DNA of 64,000 nucleotides from positions 140,957-204,956 of the forward strand of contig CAJJDN010000176.1 in assembly GCA_905182985.1 (NCBI GenBank). The letters run 5' to 3'. The stretch comes from Paramecium sonneborni (lineage: Eukaryota; Ciliophora; Oligohymenophorea; Peniculida; Parameciidae). A program made the translations under genes and the position numbers. Each line of letters starts with the position of its first letter. Position 1 is the first letter of the stretch. The notes under the pieces are model-generated. The model searched no databases, was not told the DNA's origin, and worked only from the letters and a program-made list of their open reading frames with translations. Below are positions 26,120-35,786 of this stretch, piece after piece.

Positions 26120-27322
26120 TCATTATTTTTTTTTATTTTTAATTTTAATTTTCTGTTCTAATTCATCTGGTTCATTAAAGACTTTTTTCAATCCTTTCCA
26201 AACTCCTATAGTTTTGATAGGAATAATCCTTTTTTAACAAGATTTAACTTATTCTAATTTAATAGACACTTCTTTGATTTCTTCTTAATTTTTGGCATTT
26301 TTAAGTTGTTTTTCTAAACGTTGTGTTTCTTCATCAAAGAAATTTAAGAAATCACTTCTTTTCATTTTATCATTAGTTGTAGTATCTTATCCAATCATAA
26401 AGAGATGATAAAGTGCAAAACTTGTTAATGCAATACCCATAACAATACAGAGAATGACAATAAAAATATACATAGTATTTTTGTAGAATAAATACTTGAT
26501 AATAATTCCCCAAGTAGCTTACAATCTCTATTTAGTAACTGGATCTCTATTAATAAATAATAAATATAATAAACCTAAATTGAGCTTTTAATAGTTCCTC
26601 TTATACAACAATTCCCCAAATACAACGAAATCCTAAATATGCACCATAATCACATAAAATAGCATGAGTAATAATAAATTTAACAAAGTATTTATAATTC
26701 TTTTATCCAACACATTATCTAATCCATACACAATGATGATCAAATCTACTTACACATACATTGCATACTCTACAATGTTTACTTCTTGCTGGTTTAATTA
26801 TATTACATGTTTTGCATTAATTATCTTTTAAATAAACAACATTATCATAATATTCTTTAAATTCATTTTAATAATCTTTGTTATTCTCCTTAGTTATTAT
26901 TCCTGGTTTATAACGACAAGCTTAGAAAAATGAATAAAAACAAAATAATGCCATCGCCGATCCTATTGCTGTATCTAAATGAGACACATATGGATTATCA
27001 TCAAATAACTCCAAAAATCCAAAATATACGTAAACTAAATATCCACCTACTGCGACAAATACATAGAATATCTATACTAATGGATGATTTGAATAAAAGA
27101 AATAATTTATTGCTCCTTAGAATATTTTAAATATTCGTTCTCCCAATATTTTTCTATTCATTATACTTATACTTCTTACCTAAATATTGCTGGTATAGTG
27201 TTGAATACAAATCTATTCATTATTCCTAGTAATCCTGGCGAATTTGGATCAACACATATTAATAAATATAGGGATGCACCTATTACTAAAAATAGTAAGG
27301 CAACAATTGCAAGAATTTCCAT
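26120..27322 (-). CDS. DHHC-type protein S-acyltransferase (palmitoyltransferase)
   Basis: Exons on the minus strand are 27322-27180, 27153-26575 and 26546-26120, summing to 383 codons (382 residues). Both introns (26 and 28 bases) end TAG. Two N-terminal membrane segments ([20 protein letters not shown] and one near residue 75) precede the Cys-rich domain: [19 protein letters not shown], then the catalytic [12 protein letters not shown]. Two more membrane segments follow, one of them near [18 protein letters not shown]. The tail is Lys-rich. Established reaction: transfer of palmitate from CoA to substrate Cys at Golgi or plasma membrane. All zinc-binding and catalytic residues are intact. 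It is head-to-head with an acylatable EF-hand protein. Confidence 0.93.
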
Positions 27323-27356
27323 TCCTTAATTAATTATTATTATTATTATTAATAAT
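27323..27356. promoter_or_regulatory. 34-base bidirectional gap between DHHC and EF-hand genes
   Basis: The two divergent start codons are only 34 bases apart. The gap is made of TTA/ATT triplets. Any promoter elements must overlap both 5' ends. Confidence 0.5.
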
Positions 27357-27820
27357 ATGGGTTGTGGAGCTTCAAAATAATCATAAGGTTTATCACCTCA
27401 ATTAAGATCAAAAGCATTAGAAATATTTAAAAGAATTGATGTCAATAATTCAGGTTCTATTGATAAGGATGAAACTCAAAAATTTTGGAAAACTAATTTT
27501 GCTAAAGTCAATACTTAAGCATTATTTAATGCTGTTGATTTTGATAAAAGTGGTTAAATTACTGAAGATGAATGGATGGCTTTTTGGGAAATTGTTAAAA
27601 AAAGTGGATATTCTGATAAAGAGATCTTTGAAGAGGTACATTCAATCTTTTAAAGAATTAGTTGGATAATTTAATGGAAGGTAAAGCTTGGGTATAATTT
27701 CGTAAAGTTGATGAATTTGTCAAAAGAGATTAAATGAGAAAAAAGAGTCAAGTCAAATAAATCGTTGAAGATAATTCTAAAAGAAAATCTATTCTTTAGC
27801 AAGAATAATAAAATAATTGA
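27357..27820 (+). CDS. N-acylated EF-hand calcium-binding protein
   Basis: Exons 27357-27635 and 27656-27820 give 147 residues; the intron is only 20 bases and ends AAG. The protein begins MGCGAS, a textbook site for Gly2 myristoylation with Cys3 palmitoylation, so a membrane location is expected. Two EF-hands are visible: DVNNSGSIDKDE (residues about 29-40) and DFDKSGQITEDE (about 64-75), each with the loop positions 1, 3, 5 and 12 filled. The C-terminal 40 residues are Lys/Gln-rich. Its divergent neighbour is a DHHC acyltransferase, which could act on such an N-terminus (inference). Confidence 0.88.
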
Positions 27821-28091
27821 TTTCAATATAATCTATATTATATTTGAATCATCTCTCCATTACTTTTTTCTCAATAATTACTTCAAAATCATACCATATA
27901 AACTTTTATTCACTTTATCTATTTTTGTTCTCCTATCTTTTCATTTATAATTCCTCATTTCTCTCTTCTATTTTTTATTCCATCTATTTCTAAATTTATT
28001 TTCATAGAATATAAATTTATAAAAATATAATATCATTTCATTAAATCAATATTCATTTCAAATATATTTCTTACTAAATAATTTTAAAAAA

Positions 28092-28723
28092 ATGCTAAAA
28101 ATATTCAATATATTTATTTAATTAATGAATAAAAGATTTATTAGTGTTCCTCGTTTGAAAAATGCTATCTCATTATCAGTTGAACAAAATAATATTGATA
28201 AAATCTATAACTATTTTTAAAGACTGTTGTTAATTTATTCTAATAAATAAAATTATTTTACTAACCTATATTATAAGAAAATGTAATAAATTTTAAAATT
28301 ATATAGTAATAAATTTAAGAAAAAATAGAATGCCCGAATATTTTCATAACATCTACTCAAAATATTAAAGTATCATAAGTTAATACTCTATTTCAATTGA
28401 AAACTAATTTAGAAATATGTAAATATCGATAAAATTTAAATGGATTATAACATTACCAGAAGATAGAAAATTAATTTCCTAACAATCTTTAAATGTCTAT
28501 TAAATCATGAATCTCAAGCAAGCTAATTATTGATATCCAATGCTAACTTACTCTTGGCTTATACATATTTAATGATGGAAGGATATTTATGTGAAAATGA
28601 TGTATTCTTATTTATTAAAGAGACAATAATTTGTAAATGTTTCATTTTTTTGAAGAAATTTATTAAAATTTTCATTCAAAGCCAAACATTAATTTATTTA
28701 ATGTTAATTATTTCTTCAATTGA
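28092..28723 (+). CDS. Hypothetical protein, about 185 residues
   Basis: Model: 28092-28305, 28329-28494, 28523-28632 and 28656-28723, summing to 186 codons. Two of three introns end AAG. The start could also be the in-frame ATG at 28125 (MNKRFISVPRL). The helical C-terminal part reads LLISNANLLLAYTYLMMEGY then LCENDVFLFIKETII. No family was recognised and no signal peptide is obvious. Retaining the last intron would keep the frame open into the next gene, so the 3' end rests on splicing. Confidence 0.5.
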
Positions 28724-28832
28724 AAATAAAAAAAACTTATTCTTATAATCTTAATCCATAGAAATAATTCTGTATTGTGTTGTTAACGTTATTCATAAAA
28801 TGAAATAATAATTTAATTTTCATAAATAAATT

Positions 28833-29832
28833 ATGTAATAAGTGAAATATCCATAATTTGAAATTGAACCTTCAAATCAATAAGAGAAACAATAAAAATA
28901 ATAATTTTAGAATAAGGAATAAGAAATTAAATTTTTATCAATTTTGAGACAACAGGATCAAGATCAAGATTAATAATAATATCAATAAATTGTACAGCCA
29001 TATCAACAATAAATTAATAATTAACAAAAGTATTATAACTTAGATTAAACATCCTAATCAATCAAGTCCTGTTTATTAAAAGATTAAAATTTCTTAACAT
29101 AGAAATTCTTTTTGGGAAGCATTTTGGCAATGTTTATTTTATGGACACTTCTTTTTGCTTTAATCTTTTTTATATTGATGATTCTCTTTAATAGTTAACT
29201 GAATAAGCATAAAAATGTAAAACCTTACAATATTGCAGTTTGCATTCTTGTCTTGATTTTATTAACCAAATTAGGCTAGATGCAAAAATTTAGACATGTA
29301 AATAATCATAATACAGTAATAGGGAGTATTATCACGTTTATTTTATTTTGGATCTATCTTAGCATATACATTGATTTTCTTCTTTATTTTTGCTATTTTT
29401 TCAGTAGGTCCTCGTAGTAGATTGCCAAGTAATTATTTATTAAATAATTTTAGCTGAATTAATGGTTGGAATATTAATTATCATTCCTTTGTTTGGTAAT
29501 TTTATTGTTACCATAATTTTATTAATATATATATTAATAGAAACCAAGAAATTTAAATTTTACAGTAATTTTTGCATATAAATAATGATAGAGGTTGTTA
29601 TATTTGAAATTCTCGTTATCCTGTCTTTTGGTATTATTTATGTACCAGCATTGATTAGTTTAGTGATTTTACTCCCATACACATTCTTATTAATAAATGT
29701 ATTAAAATAAATTCAATTTGGAAGGGTATAAATTGTATTAATAATTAGTTTAATTTAAATAAAGATTAAGTACTAAGTGGAACAATGGCTGCCTACTATG
29801 GCATTTTTATACCTTTTAATTTATTTGATTGA
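28833..29832 (+). CDS. Multi-pass membrane protein, unknown family
   Basis: Exons 28833-29297, 29323-29428, 29454-29725 and 29749-29832 sum to 309 codons (308 residues); all three introns (25, 25 and 23 bases) end TAG. The first 90 residues are Gln-rich (many TAA codons). Then come about seven hydrophobic segments, for example FILWTLLFALIFFILMILF, YNIAVCILVLILL, AYTLIFFFIFAIFSVG, VGILIIIPLFGNFIVTIILL and VVIFEILVILSFGIIYVPAL. The Gln-rich cytosolic head and short loops resemble a receptor-like or transporter-like protein, but no family signature was seen. Confidence 0.65.
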
Positions 29833-29931
29833 TTATTATGTATATTCATAATTTAATAGTTTTGTTTGAATAATGAAAAATATTAAGAATTAATTGATAG
29901 AATTAGAGTTAAAATGATTCTCTATTAATAT

Positions 29932-30183
29932 TCATTTTCGACCACCATGATGTTTTAATATTAAATCCAATCGAGCTCCTTTTACTACTGCTTATTCTTT
30001 GAATGATTTATTTGCATCTAATGTTTTACCATTATAGACAAATGAAACTATTTATTATCCTGCATTAAGCAATTCTGTAAATTCTGCAACTAGTTCTGAT
30101 ACTAATGAGTCTGCACTTACTTCTATGTTATACATTTTCCCTTTTTCTGTGTGTTATATTATTAGTGTGAGAGTTTAATTCAT
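29932..30183 (-). CDS. Small ubiquitin-like protein ending in GGRK
   Basis: A single exon of 83 residues. The order of strands and helix fits the ubiquitin fold: a first hairpin (LTLIIQHTEKGKMYNIEVSA), a helix (LVSELVAEFTELLN), a strand with IVSFVYNGKTLD (compare ubiquitin QRLIFAGKQLED), then VKGARLDLILKHHGGRK. The C-terminus places Gly-Gly just before Arg-Lys, as in ubiquitin-like precursors that need trimming. Length and fold fit a free-standing modifier or a UBL adaptor. It diverges from HEN1 across 92 bases. Family membership is inferred from pattern, not from a search. Confidence 0.65.
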
Positions 30184-30275
30184 TTCAAATATCCTATTTA
30201 TTAATTTATTTTAAAAACATTTTAGACAAACAATTACAGGAATAATTAAATTAAACTAAATTAAATAGTTGAGCA

Positions 30276-31318
30276 ATGGAAATAAAAGCTTATGAAAATG
30301 ATATTTTTTATGATAATATGGGAATGAGACTATGGGAAAGAAGACATTAACAATTAGATAAATATATAGAAAGAGATAAAATATTAGACATTGGATGCAA
30401 TGATGGCAAGTTTATTTAAAGGTTAGCTCATTCTTTAGATTTCAATTTGATTGCTGGTTTAGATATAGATCTTGAAGTTCTTAAATAAGCTACGTAATTT
30501 TTGATATTTAGTTAAGTGATAACTTAGTTTATGATCAAATCTAAGATTGTCTTAGGTCAAATAGAAAAACAGAATGTTGGATTAAATTATTTAATGGAAA
30601 TGCTTTAAAAAAATATGATTAACTTAAACAAATGAACTTTGATGTATTAATTCTATCTTCTTACTAGATTATAACACTTGTAGAAGTTGTTGAACATTTA
30701 AAATTAGAATAACTTGATGATTTATGTGAGAATGTTTTTGGTTACTTAAATCCATGGAGAATTATAATAACTACTCCTAATTCAGATTTTAATGTCTATT
30801 TTAAATAACTGAATCCTAAATTTATATTAAGACACCCTGATCATAAATTTGAATTTTCATAATAAGAATTTTAAGAATGGACGTAAGCTATCGCTTTGAA
30901 ATATCATTATTCAACAATCTATGATGGAGTTGGATAACATAAATCTGGAGATCTTACAAATGGTTATGCATCATAGATCTGTATATTTACTAAAATTAAG
31001 GATTATTAATATCATTTCACTGCTGATTAAGAAGATCTCCAATTAATTTTACATCATTGTCTTCCATATGATAGTCGTTCTAATGAATAAAAATTAGCTG
31101 ATGATATAATGATGAACTACTCTAGATTTTCATTATAGAATTAAAGTGATATTGATGATAATGAGTATGATATCCTGTCAACTCTTGATGACTATGATAT
31201 TCTAATTAGAATCAAAGACTTACCAAGAAGTGAATATTTGGAATAAATGATTCAAAAAAATAAAAGATTCACTATTTATTAGAATGATTATTTATTATTG
31301 AAATTGAACTAAAATTGA
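30276..31318 (+). CDS. HEN1: HEN1-type small RNA 2'-O-methyltransferase
   Basis: Exons 30276-30493, 30517-30643 and 30668-31318 sum to 332 codons (331 residues). Intron 1 ends AAG; intron 2 is 24 bases, in phase and stop-free. The SAM-binding motif is ILDIGCNDGKF. The metal site of HEN1 is present as ITLVEVVEHL (Glu-x-x-Glu-His), with the later His in RHPDHKFEFSQQEF; TTPNSDFNV is also typical. Established role: Mn/Mg-dependent 2'-O-methylation of the 3' end of Piwi-bound small RNAs. In ciliates these include scan RNAs that guide genome rearrangement. The C-terminus after residue 230 is acidic and ciliate-specific. Confidence 0.92.
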
Positions 31319-31613
31319 TTGATTTTGATAGATTTTATATATTTTGAATCTTAATTAATAATAATAATATTATCATGTAGTCTCCTATATTATTTCATAA
31401 TTTATTATCCCTCTTTTAAGTCTATACTATTATTTAAATTGATTTTTAAACATTCTTTCATAATACTATTGATATCTATATGTATTATACATTTTTAATC
31501 CAAAAATTTAAACTTCTAATTGTTTATAATGTTTTTATATTTATCCAAACATTATACTAAAATATAAACTATCAATTAAATTAATTAATTTTGTATGTGA
31601 TCAAAATATAATT

Positions 31614-32952
31614 TCAACTATCAATCATTTTTATATCAACAATTACTATAGGTTAATATTTTTGGTTATATATTAATTAAGTAATCTTGCAACTATTGGT
31701 TGTCAATTCAATTGATAATTCTTATATAGCATTAGTTTAAGTAATAAATCTCGCATTAATAAATAATAAATTAATGGCACCATAACAAAAATGTTCAAAC
31801 TAATAATTTTTTTTAAAACAATTTTCACATTTAAGAAATTTACTTTATATCTTTTTCCCAGTAATACAATTACACTTAATTATTAAATTAAGGTTGGTAA
31901 TCGATTTACTAATTGTACGATATCCATTTGATATATATACATCCTAATCTTCAGTAAATTCGATTGAAAACATTGGACGAGGTAAATCTCTAAATTCAAG
32001 TTTTTATGAAAATCTCAAAAAATTACACAGAATAGGTGAAAACATTTTTGTAATCGATTTGGACACTCGTACTTTTTTGTGAAAATTTGGAGTATAACCT
32101 GCTCCCCCTAAAATTTAATTAACAATAAAATACATTCATACATCTGATATCTGATACCAGAACCATCACTTAATGAATTTACAAATAATTCCAAAAGATA
32201 TTGATTCTAAAATGCAAATCCAGAAAATGGATAAAACTCGACTTGGTCTATTTAAATTGGATCATAAACCAATGAATCATAGTTTGAATTTGTATAAATT
32301 GTTTATGATTGTGAAAACGCTTAATCAATACCTAATATCAATTAAAATCCTATAGATTTCAAATTTTCTGAAAATCCTTCGATATAAGGGATAACTACTG
32401 TAACTGTATTAGGTGGAGTGAATTGTACCTATGAAATTAAATTCAAATTTACATCTAATTATACATCAGTTGGTCCTATTACATTAAGACTTGTAATTGT
32501 GAGGAAATACTTATCGCAATTAACATTAGCATAATAATAACTACAGTTCTATGGTGGAATTAAATTAAACTAACTTATAACTTGTATTCTTTAATCATCA
32601 ACTGCAAACCATCTTATTTTAAATCTATAATTTCTTTCATATTAACAATGAAGATGTATGACAAAGTCTAAAATATAAATTTTTACATACCTGTTAAAGT
32701 AATGTCTGAAATACTAAAATTGAAGCCTGAAATAGGATATGCTTAAGTCCAATGCATACCAAATAATTCATGAGTAATAAAAACTTGAGGAATATTTACA
32801 AATGAATCTGAAAATTATATTGTATTATCATATTTTGCACCTCCATAACAAAGAAAACCTGATGTAATATCAATAGACCATTGTTCAAAGTAATTGGTGT
32901 CAAATTTGATTATGGTAAGACATAATTTAATCATAACAAATATGATTAACAT
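31614..32952 (-). CDS. Secreted protein with H-type-lectin-like domain
   Basis: Exons on the minus strand are 32952-32691, 32667-32134 and 32107-31614, summing to 430 codons (429 residues); both introns end TAG. A hydrophobic N-terminus (MLIIFVMIKLCLTIIKF) looks like a signal peptide. Residues 30-130 fit the H-type lectin pattern: IQFSDSFVNIPQVFITHELF, FNFSISDITLTDF and FKIRWFAVDD. Later parts contain paired Cys and a Cys cluster (KCNCITGKKIQSKFLKCENC). H-type lectins bind GalNAc-like sugars at the cell surface; secretion and sugar binding here are inference. Confidence 0.6.
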
Positions 32953-33430
32953 AATTAATTAATATAATTAGTTTCAAAGTAATCTTTTAAGTATTAATAA
33001 CTTAAATATTAATTTAATGGAATTGATTTAAAAAGCTTCTGAATTGAATTAATAGAAGAATTTATTGTGTTAGTCACAATTTTTTAAAATTTAGTCTATA
33101 AACAAACTCAAAATTTGTTTAATAATTTTGTGATATCTTAATTAATTTTTTATTTATAAATACATATAAATAAATAAAAAAAGATATAAATAAATTCAAT
33201 TCTAATTCTAATAAATAAATAAAATATTATTAGAAAGAGTTTTCAAAACAAGAACTTACCAAAGGATCCAAAAAATTAGTACTAAACTTGCCTTAATTAT
33301 CTTAATTTAAGATTTTTTTGAATAGAATCAGGTTTTTTAGGATTAGTATGTTATTTCATTATTTATTTTCTTTTTTTAATGTTTTATAAATAAAATATAA
33401 TTATAAATATAAATAATAATAAATATGTTC
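32953..33430. other. Intergenic, AT-rich
   Basis: Upstream of the lectin gene and downstream of PACRGL. It contains A/T tracts and short tandem TAAA-like runs (33170-33190). No gene seen. Confidence 0.45.
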
Positions 33431-34277
33431 TCAAAAATTGTAATATGTTGGAATCTTTTATTTGATAATTTAATAAACTTCAGTACCCTAATTAATAATT
33501 TAAAATACTCCATTATTTTCCAAAGTGAGAAAAGCTAATCTAATTTATTCGCTAAAAGCAGAATGATTTTATCTCTACCAGATAGGAACAAGAAATAATT
33601 TGAGATATTTATCTAAATGAGATCCAACAATATTAGACAAATAACTTAATTTTAGATGACAGATTACATCAAAACTGTTAAAGCCGAACTGAAAACTTTG
33701 TCACTTTTAGAACTTAATGCATTTCGTAATGGTAATACTAATTTTGGAAGAAGTGAGATAATTTTTTCTTATGCAACCTTTATTCTAATTAAATAATTAC
33801 TTCATTTGATAGCATATATTGAATTGCAGTTGTTGCAATTGCTAAATAAGGTTAAACATCATCTAATAATCCATTAAAACATGTAACCAATACTGGATCA
33901 TATGGCAAAGTTTAAATATTAACATCTGGAATCCATTAGATTTTCATATTCCCATGAGCATGGTAATTTATTTTACAAGGTATTCCTCCTGCCTCATATA
34001 CATAAGCGAATGAATTTCTAAATTTAATCTATTAATTTTACATATTACGCTAATAATTATTAGAAAATGGATCAACCATTTTAATTCTCTTTGTTACCTA
34101 TTGTTTCTTTTCATTCTTTTTATTCTTATATTATGCAATAATATTTTAAGAATTTAAAGATTACTAAATATGATACTAATTTTAGTTATTTAAATTGTAA
34201 TCACCAGCAACATAATTTCTATGTATCTAATTCAATCTGTAATCGTTTGATTTTATTTTTGGACTTTATTTATACAT
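33431..34277 (-). CDS. PACRGL: PACRG-like protein (PACRGL family)
   Basis: Exons on the minus strand are 34277-33801, 33777-33668, 33644-33579 and 33551-33431, summing to 258 codons (257 residues). Two of three introns end AAG. After a Gln/Lys-rich head comes VDPFSNNYQ, then the family core: FAYVYEAGGIPCKINY, MKIQWIPDVNIQTLPYDPVL, EKIISLLPKLVLPLRNAL and a terminal KIPTYYNF. PACRGL is closer than PACRG because of the GGIPC motif and DPVL. Relatives sit in the axoneme inner junction or at basal bodies. The HP1-like gene lies 36 bases upstream on the same strand. Confidence 0.88.
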
Positions 34278-34313
34278 ATTTTTATATAACTAAATGAAAT
34301 ATTAATACTAAAT

Positions 34314-35044
34314 TCATTATAATTTTTTTTGAAGATAGTAACACAAAGCCTTAATATCATATTTCATAAGATATTCACTATCAACCCATCTATTTTTTGG
34401 AATTATACCTATATTTTAATATAATTACAATTACCATTAGGTCTTTTTTACCACAACAAATAATACATCTTTTCTCCCTTGTTTTTAATTTCAACTGCTT
34501 AACCTATCTTTTCTAATTAATCTCCAAATTCAAATCCACCTTCACATTGTTATTTTATTTCAGTATTTTTTTGTGATTATTCTGATGTTGATTCCTAAAT
34601 TATTTCAGAATCATGTTATTAACTAATTTATTAACATTTTTCAATCTATTAAGTATTATTTATTATCTAAACTATTTCATCTTGTTATTTCTTAATTTTA
34701 TTAATTTCTTATTTTAATTCATCTATCTAATTTTGTAATTTATTTATTTATTCTTATTGTTATTAATACTTATTTTATTTTGATAAGCTTGGTGCTCCAA
34801 TAAAATCTTCTAATTTAGGTGGTTCATCATTTTCAATATGGTAAAAATTTGAACCATATTATTTTATATTTTCTTCAAATTAATGCATAAATTAAGCTAA
34901 ATTTGGTATCTTTTCTGGTTTTTCCCACGTACAATCTCTATTGTTGTATCCTTACCATTTGACCAAATAATATTTCTAACCATTATATTATTTATAATCA
35001 AGTATCTTCTCTATAAAATATAATCCCCTCGTTTTTCTTTACAT
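34314..35044 (-). CDS. HP1-like protein: chromodomain plus chromoshadow-like domain
   Basis: Exons on the minus strand are 35044-34435 and 34408-34314, summing to 235 codons (234 residues); the intron ends TAG. Residues 10-60 form a chromodomain with the aromatic cage candidates in FIEKILDYKQ, QKYYLVKWQGY and NNRDCTWEKPEKI. A Gln/Lys/Glu coiled-coil hinge follows. Residues 165-230 resemble a chromoshadow domain: GFEFGDQLEKIGQAVE, KMYYLLWQKRPNG and DIKALCYYLQKKL. Established role of such proteins: binding methylated H3 (K9/K27) in heterochromatin, which in ciliates includes DNA-elimination machinery. Confidence 0.88.
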
Positions 35045-35786
35045 TAATAATTTGATATTTTTAAAATTAAATTTCAATTTATATATATAAATGTTTAAAC
35101 AATCAATTAATTGAACTTATCTTTTAGAAACACTAACAATATTACTTAAAATATTTATGAGAACAAAGTATTAGATACTTTATTAATTTCTTCTATAAAT
35201 ATTTAATAATAAATTAAGATTATTATTACATTCTCATATATATCTCAATTTCTAATTAAATTTCTTCAAATTTCAATTTTTAAACCTTAAAAATTTCCAT
35301 CATAAAAAATTAAACTCTGGATCAATGAATAATAATTTTTTAACTTAACTTAATCTCTAATTTAGAAGAAACTAATTTTTTATCTTGTTTTATAATCTCA
35401 AATTGATACACCTCTAATTTCTTTTGGTTTAGAATCCTTTACTTTTGTATTTACTCTATCAATTACATTTTTGTTAGGAATAACTTATTTTCAATTAATT
35501 ATAATACTTATGCATTTATATCTTTTTCTTTTGCCTAGCAATAAATCCAATCATTTTCTAATAATTTATAAGAAAATATGTTTGATTTTGGGATTATTAT
35601 AACAAGTTATTAAATCTATATATTTTGATATTAATATCTTTTTTTCCGACTCTTCAGAGATCATCAAATTTTAAACATGTTGTCTCTCTCTAAATAATCA
35701 TTCATATATTAAATTCTATTCTATTTATTGAACTGATCTGTCTTAAGGTAATTAAAAAGTCATTATATATATTTAATAATTAAATA
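35045..35786. other. AT-rich region with possible decayed minus-strand coding remnants
   Basis: On the minus strand near 35480-35580 the stretch LLENDWIYCQAKEKDINAQV, and near 35400-35470 NVIDRVNTKVKDSKPKEI, look protein-like, but TGA codons and frame breaks prevent a gene model. Could be a remnant or a short gene with several tiny introns. Confidence 0.3.
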
